DNA of 64,000 nt from JBBPYC01 sp038200275 (lineage in GTDB: Bacteria; Pseudomonadota; Gammaproteobacteria; Burkholderiales; Burkholderiaceae_C): NCBI GenBank assembly GCA_038200275.1, contig JBBPYC010000081.1, forward strand, positions 90,881 to 154,880. Reading direction: 5' to 3'. The position numbers and the translations under genes are program-made. Position 1 is the first letter of the stretch; each line of letters opens with the position of its first letter. The notes below the pieces were generated by a model. The model saw only the letters and a program-made list of their open reading frames with translations, ran no database searches and was not told the DNA's origin. This document shows positions 47,480 through 55,273 of this stretch, one piece after another.

Positions 47480-47608
47480 TTTACGTCTGTTGCACTTTGT
47501 TCCTGAACAGTCCAAGCGTTGATTGATATTCCCCAAAACGGGGCGTTTTTGGCTACACAGTGGCTACACGGGCAGCCGATGTGGTCAAAGCCGACGAGAG
47601 CAATCAAC

Positions 47609-48976
47609 ATGGCACGACCCAAGAAAAGCGATGTACCCGACCTTAGTCAGCCGGTCGACTTGACCGCTGGCGCGATTGAGCGGCTAACGTGCCGCACCGA
47701 CTGCAAGGCGCAGGCGTTCATGCGTGACAGCAAGGCACCAGGTCTGCGTGTCCGGGTGACTAACACGGGCGCCAAGTCGTTTGTGTTCGAGGCAAAGCTG
47801 AACCGTCAGACCATCCGCCGCACCATTGGCGACGTGCGCGCTTGGAGCATCGACCAAGCCCGCACCGAGGCGCGCCGGCTGGCCGTGGTGCTGGATGGTG
47901 GACAAGACCCGCGCGAGCTGGAGCGCCAGCAAGAGGCCGCCAAGGCGGCACAGCAGATCGCAGCCGCCGAGAGCCTACGCGTGGCTACCGTGACCGTCGG
48001 AGACGCCTGGACCGCCTACCTTGCCGAGCGTTGCTCGCATTGGGGCGAACGGCACCGCATCGACCATGTGCAGCTGGCGCGCGCTGGTGGCGAGACCGTC
48101 GGGCGCGGCACGCGGGGCCGGGGCGTGACGATTGCCGGGCCGCTTCATGCTTTGTTGGCGTTGCCTCTGCGCCAGTTGGATGCATCCGTTATCGAAGCGT
48201 GGGCCGTCCGAGAAGCGCAGAGCCGGCCGACGCAGGCACGCCTTGCGCTCCGCTTGTTTCGCGCGTTCTTGAACTGGTGCGCCGAGCAGCCGGTCTACAG
48301 GCACTCACTTGCGGGCGACAACCCCACCAAAAGCCGCAAGGCCCGCGAGGCACTCGGCAAAGCGGGCGTGAATCAAGATGCGCTGCTCCGCGAGCAGCTG
48401 CCGGCGTGGTTTGATGCCGTGTGCGGGCTTGCCAACCCAGTTGCGTCAGCCTATCTCCAGACCCTGTTGCTAACCGGCGCGCGACCCGGTGAGGTGCTGG
48501 CGCTGCAATGGGACGATCTCAATACAAAGTGGCGCGGTATGACTATCCGCGACAAGGTGGAGGGCGAGCGCGTAATTCCGTTGACGCCTTACGTGGCACA
48601 CCTGCTGCACAGTCTGCCGAGACGCGGCCCTTGGGTGTTCCAGACCGCGCAGGAGGGCCGCGTCGGCATCCAACCGATCCGCATGCCGAATCACATCAAT
48701 GCCCGCGTCTGCGCCGCTGCCGGCATTGAGGGGTTGACGCTCCACGGCCTGCGCCGCAGCTTTGGCAGCTTGGCCGAATGGCTGGAGATACCGGCCGGCG
48801 TTGTGGCGCAGGTGATGGGGCACAAGCCATCGGCGACCGCCGAGAAGCATTACCGCGTGCGCCCGCTGGACCTGCTGCGCGTGCATCACGAGCGCATTGA
48901 GGCGTGGATGCTGGAACAAGCCGGCGTGACGTTCGACCGCACCGCCGAGCCCGGCAAGCTGCGCGCCGTGACATGA
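47609..48976 (+). CDS. int: Tyrosine integrase of an integrated element
   Basis: Site-specific recombinase of 455 residues, P4/Bro-type. N-terminal arm-binding part: TCRTDCKAQAFMRDSKAPG (DUF4102-like) and KSFVFEAKLNRQTIRRTIGD; core domain in the middle; catalytic residues of the C-terminal half are visible as LLTGARPGEVLAL (Arg I), LTLHGLRRSFGS (His-x-x-Arg II), MGHK and AEKHYRV (Tyr nucleophile). The ATG at 47609 follows a 30-codon upstream open frame without similarity. It lies 187 bases from the tRNA-Ser fragment, which is its probable attachment site. Confidence 0.92.
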   Translation: MARPKKSDVPDLSQPVDLTAGAIERLTCRTDCKAQAFMRDSKAPGLRVRVTNTGAKSFVFEAKLNRQTIRRTIGDVRAWSIDQARTEARRLAVVLDGGQDPRELERQQEAAKAAQQIAAAESLRVATVTVGDAWTAYLAERCSHWGERHRIDHVQLARAGGETVGRGTRGRGVTIAGPLHALLALPLRQLDASVIEAWAVREAQSRPTQARLALRLFRAFLNWCAEQPVYRHSLAGDNPTKSRKAREALGKAGVNQDALLREQLPAWFDAVCGLANPVASAYLQTLLLTGARPGEVLALQWDDLNTKWRGMTIRDKVEGERVIPLTPYVAHLLHSLPRRGPWVFQTAQEGRVGIQPIRMPNHINARVCAAAGIEGLTLHGLRRSFGSLAEWLEIPAGVVAQVMGHKPSATAEKHYRVRPLDLLRVHHERIEAWMLEQAGVTFDRTAEPGKLRAVT

Positions 48977-49014
48977 GGCAATTGGCAACAACCCGCTTGC
49001 CTGAATGAGGGACA

Positions 49015-49031
49015 ATGTGTACGATACACAT
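49015..49031. promoter_or_regulatory. Candidate HicB operator
   Basis: Perfect 7-bp inverted repeat ATGTGTA cga TACACAT ending 2 bases before the hicA start. HicB antitoxins with an RHH or HTH domain repress their own operon at such palindromes, so this is a good operator candidate. Confidence 0.6.
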
Positions 49032-49033
49032 CA

Positions 49034-49213
49034 ATGACAAGCGCTGACTTGATACGGGACATGCAACGCGCCGGCTGGCAGTTGGACCGAGTAAACGGTT
49101 CGCACCACATCTTCAAGCACCCGAGCCGTGCCGGCATCGTGGTGGTGCCGCATCCCAAGAAAGACCTCGGGCTCGGGCTGGTCAGGGCCATTCGGCGGCA
49201 GGCCGGACTTTGA
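49034..49213 (+). CDS. hicA: HicA-type mRNA interferase toxin
   Basis: A 59-residue double-stranded-RNA-binding-fold toxin: SADLIRDMQRAGWQLDRV, then the active-site pattern GSHHIFKHP with His24, and VVVPHPKKDLGLGL. This is the standard HicA sequence. The next gene is its antitoxin, 13 bases on. The ATG at 49034 is immediately behind the palindromic operator. Confidence 0.88.
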   Translation: MTSADLIRDMQRAGWQLDRVNGSHHIFKHPSRAGIVVVPHPKKDLGLGLVRAIRRQAGL

Positions 49214-49226
49214 GAGGTGAAAAATC

Positions 49227-49634
49227 ATGCGTTATCCCATTGCCATTGAACCCGGAAACGACGCCATGGCCTGGGGCGTGGTGGTGCCTGACTTGCCCGG
49301 CTGCTTTTCTGCTGGGGATACGCTGGAAGAAGCCATGATTCAGGCCGAGGACGCCATCACCGGATGGATTGAGGCCGCGCTTGATGCCGGACAGGACATT
49401 CCTTCCCCGTCCCACATTGAGGGCTTGCGGGGTGCGCACGTGGAGTTTGAGGGCTGGCTGTGGGCACTGGTGAAGGTGGACCCAGCAATGCTGGATGACA
49501 CTATCGAGCGCGTGAATATCAGTCTGCCGCGCCGTGTGCTGCACCGGCTCGATGCGCTGGCGAAGCAGGCGGGGGAAACACGCTCGGGCTTCATCGCACG
49601 CATGGCGGTTGAAGGGCGGGAAGCCCATGCATGA
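49227..49634 (+). CDS. hicB: HicB-type antitoxin
   Basis: A 135-residue antitoxin with partial RNase H-like fold at the N-terminus (PIAIEPG, WGVVVPDLPGCFSAGDTLEEA, FEGWLWALVKV) and a ribbon-helix-helix at the C-terminus (RVNISLPRRVLHRLDALA, SGFIARMAVEG). It neutralises HicA and binds DNA. Stop overlaps the following HTH gene by 8 bases, so that gene may belong to the operon. Confidence 0.88.
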   Translation: MRYPIAIEPGNDAMAWGVVVPDLPGCFSAGDTLEEAMIQAEDAITGWIEAALDAGQDIPSPSHIEGLRGAHVEFEGWLWALVKVDPAMLDDTIERVNISLPRRVLHRLDALAKQAGETRSGFIARMAVEGREAHA

Positions 49635-49980
49635 ACTGGTTTGCACAGTGACTGCACGACAGCGATTCGCCAGTGTGTGGGACGCCATCGAGGACACGCC
49701 GCAGGAAGCCGCGAGCATGCGCGCCCGCTCGGGCCTGATGATGAGCCTTGCCGAAGCCATACGACGGCGAGGCATGACGCATCCGCAAGCCGCCGCACTG
49801 TTTGGCGTGACGCAGCCGCGCATCTCCGACCTGATGCGCGGCAAGGTGAACCTGTTTTCGCTCGACACACTAATGGGCATGGCTGCGACTGCCGGCATGG
49901 CGCCGGCCGTCAAGGTGTCCATGCCGAAGAAAGCAGCGCCGGCAAGGCGCCGTGTGCGCGAGACAGCGGAACCTGCCTGA
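49627..49980 (+). CDS. XRE-family HTH protein, HigA-like antitoxin
   Basis: A 117-residue protein. The helix-turn-helix is clear: SLAEAIRRRGMTHPQAAALFGVTQPRISDLMRGKVNLFSLDTL is split here as family pattern AAALFGVTQPRISDLMRG with FSLDTLMGMA. The N-terminal SVWDAIEDTPQEAASMRARS fits HigA2/COG5606-type antitoxins, which pair with RelE-like toxins; no such toxin is next to it. It overlaps hicB, so it may be an extra regulator. The tail is basic (PKKAAPARRRVRE). Confidence 0.8.
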   Translation: MHELVCTVTARQRFASVWDAIEDTPQEAASMRARSGLMMSLAEAIRRRGMTHPQAAALFGVTQPRISDLMRGKVNLFSLDTLMGMAATAGMAPAVKVSMPKKAAPARRRVRETAEPA

Positions 49981-50007
49981 ACCGTTTTTCACGACGCAAG
50001 ACTGTCC

Positions 50008-50307
50008 ATGAACGCACCGCGCGATAAAAGCTACGACGCGTCCCTGAACGAGTCACTCAAAGACCCGCATGAGGCCGCCGCCTATGTGGATGCGGTGCTG
50101 GAGCTTGACGACCCGGCCGCGCTGCTGGTGGCGCTGCGCCAAGTCGCCAAGGCGCACGGGATGGCAGAGATTGCGCGCCGTGCGGACGTGGGCGACAAGA
50201 CGCTGTTTCGTGTGTTGAGCGAGAACGGCAATCCGACCGTGTTCACACTGCACAAGGTGCTGGATGCGATGGGGCTGCGTCTGAGCGTGACACCCGCGCA
50301 CGCATAG
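50008..50307 (+). CDS. HTH addiction-module antidote protein without visible toxin
   Basis: A 99-residue DNA-binding protein of the COG3636 type: DAAAYVDAVLELDD-like start (EAAAYVDAVLELDDPAAL), VALRQVAKAHGMAEIARRA and the recognition helix region GDKTLFRVLSENGNPTVFT, then KVLDAMGLRLSV. Such genes normally follow a RelE/HigB-type toxin (COG3657). None is visible upstream: the preceding gene is another HTH protein. It is thus an orphan antitoxin or a reused regulator. Confidence 0.85.
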   Translation: MNAPRDKSYDASLNESLKDPHEAAAYVDAVLELDDPAALLVALRQVAKAHGMAEIARRADVGDKTLFRVLSENGNPTVFTLHKVLDAMGLRLSVTPAHA

Positions 50308-50413
50308 CCGCTTTTGCCCCAGCTAGGTAGGGCCGCAATCCTGCCGAACCGTCAGACCTCCCGCTGACCCGCTGGGGCACCTCACCAACGGGAGCCACAT
50401 TCGGGAGGATGTC

Positions 50414-51328
50414 ATGGACGCAATCGTGATGGTGGACGGCCGGCAGGCCATTCCCGTGCGCGCTATTCCATTGTTGACAAACTGGCGCGCCTTGTCGCCT
50501 GACGTGATTGCAAGCATTCTGGCGAGCGACCAGGACACGCTGAACTTTCTGCCTGCGTTCGAGGGTTTGCGCGCTCATTATTTGAAGCCCGACGGCACTC
50601 ATGAGCCTATCCAGCCAGGCAAATGGAAAACCTTCGTCGTTCAACCGCTGCAAGTGCTCAGCGAAAAGATTGAAGCGGAGCAACGCAGTCACGCGGCGGG
50701 ACGAGACCAATGGCGACAGGAATCTTTGGGAAAACTGTTCGCTGGTGCGTTCGTCTGGCGCGACGAGTTCGAGAGCGCTTATCTGCGCGAATATGGACCG
50801 ATGGGCTGCCATGCCCGCAGCAGCGTCTTGAGCGGCGGAAACAAGCAGATGTATCTGGAGGCGCTCGGTCAGATAGGCTCGCTTGCCGACGGCAGCCGTG
50901 CGACTTTCGAGCCTGATGACTACGTGCTGGACTATTCATTAGCGCCATTGCCGCCGCAGTGGCTTGAACTGGTTCGCGAAGGCTTCGAGTCGGTAGCGCC
51001 TGACAGGCTCCTGGCAAATCAGACTTCGCCAGGCAGTATCAGCACCGTGCCACAGGCCACACCGAAGTACATCAGTGACGTGCTGCAGGAGGGCGCAGAG
51101 AGGCTCCTGCAACGCGGCGCTGCGCAGGAAGCGGCGATTCTGATGGCCATCCGAAGCGCCGCACAAGACCCGTTAAGCCTACCAACCAACGAGCCGGGCC
51201 GGCCTGGCGTAAAAGCCGCCGTACAGGCAACGTTGAAAGATAGCCGGCTGTTCGTCGGAAAGACGACTTTCAAAAAAGCGTGGGAGCGACTGCGCGAGCG
51301 CGGTGAGATAGCCGACGCACAGCGGTAG
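50414..51328 (+). CDS. Hypothetical protein of the integrated element
   Basis: A 304-residue protein I do not recognise. Visible features: an N-terminal part rich in hydrophobic and aromatic residues (DAIVMVDGRQAIPVRAIPLL, FLPAFEGLRAHYLKPDG), a middle with helices (QSLGKLFAGAFVWRDEFESAYL), and a C-terminal half with DVLQEGAERLLQRGAAQEAAIL and GKTTFKKAWERLRERGE. No signal peptide or membrane helix. It is preceded by an orphan antitoxin gene and followed by three palindromes, so it might be regulatory or replication-related. Confidence 0.55.
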   Translation: MDAIVMVDGRQAIPVRAIPLLTNWRALSPDVIASILASDQDTLNFLPAFEGLRAHYLKPDGTHEPIQPGKWKTFVVQPLQVLSEKIEAEQRSHAAGRDQWRQESLGKLFAGAFVWRDEFESAYLREYGPMGCHARSSVLSGGNKQMYLEALGQIGSLADGSRATFEPDDYVLDYSLAPLPPQWLELVREGFESVAPDRLLANQTSPGSISTVPQATPKYISDVLQEGAERLLQRGAAQEAAILMAIRSAAQDPLSLPTNEPGRPGVKAAVQATLKDSRLFVGKTTFKKAWERLRERGEIADAQR

Positions 51329-51339
51329 GCCCTACCCAT

Positions 51340-51377
51340 GGGGTGTACCCCACACGGGGGTATACCCCAAGTTGGGG
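51340..51377. promoter_or_regulatory. Cluster of three GC-rich palindromes
   Basis: GGGGTGTACCCC (51340-51351, one mismatch at the centre), GGGGTATACCCC (51357-51368, perfect) and CCCCAAGTTGGGG (51365-51377, overlapping the second). The first two have the same arms GGGGT/ACCCC, with centres 17 bases apart. They lie just before the AlpA-like gene, in a suitable place for an operator bound by a dimeric regulator. A replication role is also possible. Confidence 0.6.
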
Positions 51378-51453
51378 GACAGGGGGACACTTGCGGGGGA
51401 GGACACCTGCCCGAAAACCATCAATGCATCTCAACCAACCGAGGTGCGAATCG

Positions 51454-51708
51454 ATGGAACCCCAAACAACCGAACACGACGCGATGAGCCGCCTCGCGTA
51501 TGTTGGAAGCCGTGCCTTCCCATCGCTGGAGGTCGAGACACGGCCGACGCTTCCGACCGCTGAAGCCGCGCGACTGCTGAACAGAAAACCGCAGACCCTG
51601 CGTGGCTGGGCCTGCTACTCGGGTACTGGCCCTATCGAGCCTATCCGCATCAATGGCCGGCTTGCTTGGCCAGTTGCCCACCTGCGTCGCTTGCTGGAGG
51701 TGGCATGA
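51454..51708 (+). CDS. Helix-turn-helix DNA-binding protein (AlpA/excisionase-like)
   Basis: An 84-residue protein with a winged-helix/MerR-like HTH: LPTAEAARLLNRKPQTLRGW with INGRLAWPVAHLRRLLE after it. This is the layout of AlpA-type regulators and excisionases in P4-like islands. A ribosome site GAGGTG lies 8 bases before the ATG at 51454; an earlier ATG at 51424 is possible. It overlaps the DUF3102 gene (ATGA). Confidence 0.75.
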   Translation: MEPQTTEHDAMSRLAYVGSRAFPSLEVETRPTLPTAEAARLLNRKPQTLRGWACYSGTGPIEPIRINGRLAWPVAHLRRLLEVA

Positions 51709-52346
51709 GCACCCCCGACCGCACCACGAGCACGACGCGGGCTCCAAAGAATCACGTTCACCCGCGTGATGATCTTCCGATAGCACAAGTGGCAGGCACT
51801 TGCGTCGACAGCGAGATGGCCGACCGCATGCTGTCGCTGGCTGAGCGGATCAACAAAGCAACCGCTGAGGCCGAGGGCCGTGCGCGCGCCGCGATGAACC
51901 AGGCGCTGATTGTCGGCGGGCTGCTGAACGAAGCCAAGAGCCAAGTTCCGCATGGCGAATGGGACACGTGGCTGACGACCCATTGCAAAGTCGCACCGCG
52001 CACGGCGCGCGCCTATATGCGGCTCGTAAAACGGTTGCCGCAGCTGCCAGAACCAGAACGGCAACGCGTTGCCGATTTGCCGGTGCGGGAGGCCGTGTGT
52101 GCGATCGCCATGAAGGCGGATGCACCGCCGCGAACGACTGCGCCTGCGCGAAGCTCAGCCATCCAAATTGAAGGCCGCGACGATGCCGAACGCGCCTTCG
52201 CTGCGCTCGAAAGCAGCGCAACTGCACTCCTCGACGCTGCCCGCACCATCGAGAAGGTCCGAGAACTCGGGTCGACTCAGGTGAAGGCGTTGCGCAGCCA
52301 GCTGACCTCGGCCATCGACGCGCTGGACCAGCTGGCGGGGGAGTAA
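51705..52346 (+). CDS. DUF3102-like protein
   Basis: A 213-residue protein. The centre has LSLAERINKATAEAEGRAR, ALIVGGLLNEAKSQVPHGEW and CKVAPRTARAYMRLVKRL, which fits DUF3102, a family of island and phage proteins with a helix-turn-helix-like region. The C-terminus is helical (ESSATALLDAARTIEKV). Function unknown; regulation or plasmid-like maintenance is possible. ATGA overlap with the AlpA-like gene. Confidence 0.7.
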   Translation: MSTPDRTTSTTRAPKNHVHPRDDLPIAQVAGTCVDSEMADRMLSLAERINKATAEAEGRARAAMNQALIVGGLLNEAKSQVPHGEWDTWLTTHCKVAPRTARAYMRLVKRLPQLPEPERQRVADLPVREAVCAIAMKADAPPRTTAPARSSAIQIEGRDDAERAFAALESSATALLDAARTIEKVRELGSTQVKALRSQLTSAIDALDQLAGE

Positions 52347-52351
52347 GCAGC

Positions 52352-52708
52352 ATGAGTACGCAACCCTGCGCGATAGCTACCCAGCTGAGCCACGCAGTCG
52401 ATCCGATGGCACACACGCTGCTGGCCCGCACGCCGAGTGACTGCAGGGCGTGCGCAGGCCGAGTAGCTACTGGATCGACTCGGGTGGTAGGAGACTATCC
52501 GCTCGAAGACTCGCGCTATCCGGCCATCGCCTATCGAGTTTGCTCCGCGTGCAAGCACGCTGCAGCAGCGATCCGTCGCATCGGGCAGACCTTTCGGACC
52601 GTGAGCCCGGACGGTGCAGACAGGCGGTGCACCGTGGATGATTTGACGACGAGCTACCCATCGGCTCCATCGACGGCCCCGCCGCGCCGCGCCGTCTCGT
52701 ATGAATAG
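52352..52708 (+). CDS. Small Cys-rich hypothetical protein
   Basis: A 118-residue protein with two CxxC-type pairs (DCRACAGR and RVCSACKH) about 45 residues apart, suggesting a zinc knuckle. The rest is Ser/Thr/Pro-rich. It overlaps the primase-helicase start by 8 bases, so it is co-translated. I do not recognise a family. Confidence 0.55.
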   Translation: MSTQPCAIATQLSHAVDPMAHTLLARTPSDCRACAGRVATGSTRVVGDYPLEDSRYPAIAYRVCSACKHAAAAIRRIGQTFRTVSPDGADRRCTVDDLTTSYPSAPSTAPPRRAVSYE

Positions 52709-54701
52709 CGCTGCCCAGGAGATCAAGCGCGCTCGCGACGCGCTCCACCACATCGACCCAAACTTGCCCCGCGACAAGTGGCATGCCATCGGGCGCGCGG
52801 CAATTGCAGCCGGGCTGCCAGTGGATGACTTGGTGGAGTGGAGCCGCCTCGCCGCGAACTTCAAGAGCGAGCAGGACGTGCGCGCCGCATTCCGCACCAT
52901 CAAGCCAGACGGCGGAACTGGACCCGGCACGCTGTTCAAAGCCGCCAAGGCCAATGGCTGGATCGACACCAAGTCTGGTCTGCAACGATCCGAAGAGGTC
53001 GCTGCAGGGCCCACCGCGCAGTTGCGCACGCCGGCCGATGGGAGGGGTGCCGACGACGTCTACGCGCGCTGCGAGGTCGCTACCGAAGGGCACGCCTACG
53101 TGGCCGCGAAGTCCGCTGCGGGCGTGCCGCTTGATGATCTGCGCGTCGTTCCAGCAGGTGATCCGCTGCGCATCCATGGCGAATCAATGGCCGGCGCGTT
53201 GGTGGTGCCGGTGTGCCGCGCCGATGGCACGTTGTCAACCTTGCAATTCATCACGACCGGTGACACCGCGACGCGGCTGAAAGGAAAAATCAAGACCAAC
53301 AAGGTGAACCTGCCGAATTGTTCGGTGCAGGGCTGGTACGTTGTCGGCGAACTTATACCCGAGGCGCCTGTATACGTCGTGGAAGGCATCGGCCAAGCAT
53401 GGTCCTGCTGGCAGGCGACCGGGCATGCTGCAGTCGTGAGTTTCGGCGCCGGTCGCATGCGAACCGTGGCGACCGAGTTGCGCGAGCGCGACCCGACCGC
53501 GCACATTGTGATCGTGCCCGACAAGGGCAAGGAAGCCGACGCCGAAGCAATAGCGCGCGACCTGGGCGCGGCCGTGGCCTGCATGCCTGAAGGCACGGCG
53601 CGGAACTTCGATGCGAACGACTACGCGCAGCGCGAAGGGGCCGATGCATTGGCGTTGCTACTGGAGCAGGCGCACAAGCCCGAGCCGCCCGCGCCGCGCT
53701 TCAAGTTGCTGACCGCTGCTGACCTGCGCAATCTGCCGCCGCTGGCTTGGCGCGTGCGGGGCGTGCTGCCGGCCGTAGGGCTGGCTGCGCTCTACGGACC
53801 GAGCACATCCGGCAAATCGTTTCTCGGGTTCGATATGGCCGCTGCAATCGCCGATGGGCAACGCTGGTTTGATTGCCGGGTGGACGCTGCGCCGGTTGTG
53901 TATGCCGCGCTTGAAGGTGAAGCGGGGTTCGCCCTGCGTGCGCAGGCGTGGGAGGCGAGCCGAGGCCGCAGTCTGCCCGCCGAGCTGCACATGATGCTGC
54001 AACCGTTCAAGCTGACCGAGCCGCAGGACGTGGCCGACTTGGCTGCCGTGGTGCCTGCCGGTGCTGTCGTGTTCATCGACACGCTGAACCGCGCCGCGCC
54101 GACCGCCGATGAGAACAGTTCCAAGGACATGGGCGAGATTCTGGAAGCCGCCAAGCGCCTTCAAGCCATGACCGGCGGGCTGGTGGTGCTGGTGCATCAC
54201 ACCGGCAAAGATTCGACACGCGGCCTGCGTGGGCACTCATCGCTGTTCGCTGCAATGGATGCTTGCATCGAGACGATGCGCGACGGCGACCGCAGGGTGT
54301 GGAAGGTAGCGAAGTCCAAGGACGGGCAAGACGGCGACGCGCATGCATTTCGGCTGCAAGTGGAAACGCTTGGCACCGACGAGCATGGCGACACGATTAC
54401 GTCGTGCGTGGTGATGCGCGACACGACTGCGCAGGACGTGCGCGCCGTGAAGCTGCCCCAAGGTGGCAATCAGCGGGTGATTCTCGATGCGCTGCGTCCG
54501 ATGTTCAAGGACGGCACCACGGGCAAGACCGGAGCGCCGCCGATGCGCCCGTGCCTTGAACTGGAAGCCGCTGTATCTGCTGGCGCTGCAAAGCTGACAT
54601 GCCAGACCGACCGCCGTGCGACTCGCACCAGAGAGGCAATTACCGGGCTGGTGGCGCGTGGGGTGATGGGCTGCAATGAGGGGTGGCTATGGCTGGCGTG
54701 A
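52701..54701 (+). CDS. Primase-helicase of the integrated element (P4 alpha/RepA-like)
   Basis: A 666-residue replication protein. N-terminus: PriCT_2-like HHIDPNLPRDKWHAIGRAA and SRLAANFKSEQDVRAAF. Middle: TOPRIM-like part, VYVVEGIGQAWSCWQATG with IVPDKGKEADAEAIARDL. C-terminal half: RecA-like AAA_25 helicase with Walker A GPSTSGKSF, Walker B AVVFIDTLNRAAPT and the trailing VLVHHTGKDSTRGLRGHSS. Such fusions act as primase and helicase for autonomous replication of islands and plasmids. Repeats and a large palindrome follow its stop, as expected for an origin. Confidence 0.85.
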   Translation: MNSAAQEIKRARDALHHIDPNLPRDKWHAIGRAAIAAGLPVDDLVEWSRLAANFKSEQDVRAAFRTIKPDGGTGPGTLFKAAKANGWIDTKSGLQRSEEVAAGPTAQLRTPADGRGADDVYARCEVATEGHAYVAAKSAAGVPLDDLRVVPAGDPLRIHGESMAGALVVPVCRADGTLSTLQFITTGDTATRLKGKIKTNKVNLPNCSVQGWYVVGELIPEAPVYVVEGIGQAWSCWQATGHAAVVSFGAGRMRTVATELRERDPTAHIVIVPDKGKEADAEAIARDLGAAVACMPEGTARNFDANDYAQREGADALALLLEQAHKPEPPAPRFKLLTAADLRNLPPLAWRVRGVLPAVGLAALYGPSTSGKSFLGFDMAAAIADGQRWFDCRVDAAPVVYAALEGEAGFALRAQAWEASRGRSLPAELHMMLQPFKLTEPQDVADLAAVVPAGAVVFIDTLNRAAPTADENSSKDMGEILEAAKRLQAMTGGLVVLVHHTGKDSTRGLRGHSSLFAAMDACIETMRDGDRRVWKVAKSKDGQDGDAHAFRLQVETLGTDEHGDTITSCVVMRDTTAQDVRAVKLPQGGNQRVILDALRPMFKDGTTGKTGAPPMRPCLELEAAVSAGAAKLTCQTDRRATRTREAITGLVARGVMGCNEGWLWLA

Positions 54702-54704
54702 CGA

Positions 54705-54794
54705 GTAACCGAAATTCACCGTTCCGTCTGTTTTCGGTGGATTCCGTAACCGAAATTCACCGCCCCCCATATATGGGGGGTGAAAGTTCGGTGA
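54705..54794. other. Possible replication origin or operator: direct repeats and 18-bp palindrome
   Basis: GTAACCGAAATTCACCG occurs perfectly at 54705-54721 and again at 54746-54762 (41 bases apart). A reverse-strand partial copy, TTCGGTGA, is at 54787-54794, and TTCGGTGG lies in between. Directly after the second repeat comes a perfect 18-bp palindrome, CCCCCCATATATGGGGGG (54763-54780). Repeats next to a primase-helicase gene resemble iterons of an origin. They could also be operators for the next gene. Confidence 0.6.
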
Positions 54795-54817
54795 TTTTTT
54801 CGGGGAGAGGTTTCGCA

Positions 54818-55273
54818 GTGAATGCTGAACTTTTTGGCCTTGAGCAAGCAACAAGGCGCACGAACGACCGACCCGAAGCCGCCGGCGCGCCAGTTCGCGG
54901 AATCGCAGGGCCTGAGCGCTGCAATGCGGAGTCGATGGGGGAGTGCGTTGCCGCCCTCAGCGCGGACAGGGCGCCGCTGTGGCGCGCGGATACGCTGGCG
55001 GGTCTGCTGCCCTGGGACAAAGCGGAGATCGAGCTGTTCGCAAAACGGCAAGCGCGCATCGTATGGCTTGGCTACGGCGGCGCCAGCGAACGCCTTGCCG
55101 AGCAACTCGTCAACCGCGACCGCGATCAGGACGACCGCCGACTGTGCGTTGAGTGTGGCCACTGCCGCGCGGGCTATGGGTGCGGCACGAATGCCGGGTT
55201 CATGCTGGAGCAGTTGCAGCGATGCGGACAGTTTGCGGACGGGCCTCATCAGAATGAAGGAGAAACACCATGA
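54818..55273 (+). CDS. Hypothetical zinc-knuckle-like protein of the element
   Basis: A 151-residue protein. The end has CVECGHCRAGYGCG with GFMLEQLQRCGQF, a Cys cluster likely to bind zinc. The centre, LWRADTLAGLLPWDKAEIE and RIVWLGYGGASERLAEQL, is typical of small proteins coded next to SSB or P4-type replication genes. The GTG at 54818 follows a GGAGAGG site; its ATGA overlap with the SSB gene supports the frame. No known function. Confidence 0.65.
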   Translation: MNAELFGLEQATRRTNDRPEAAGAPVRGIAGPERCNAESMGECVAALSADRAPLWRADTLAGLLPWDKAEIELFAKRQARIVWLGYGGASERLAEQLVNRDRDQDDRRLCVECGHCRAGYGCGTNAGFMLEQLQRCGQFADGPHQNEGETP

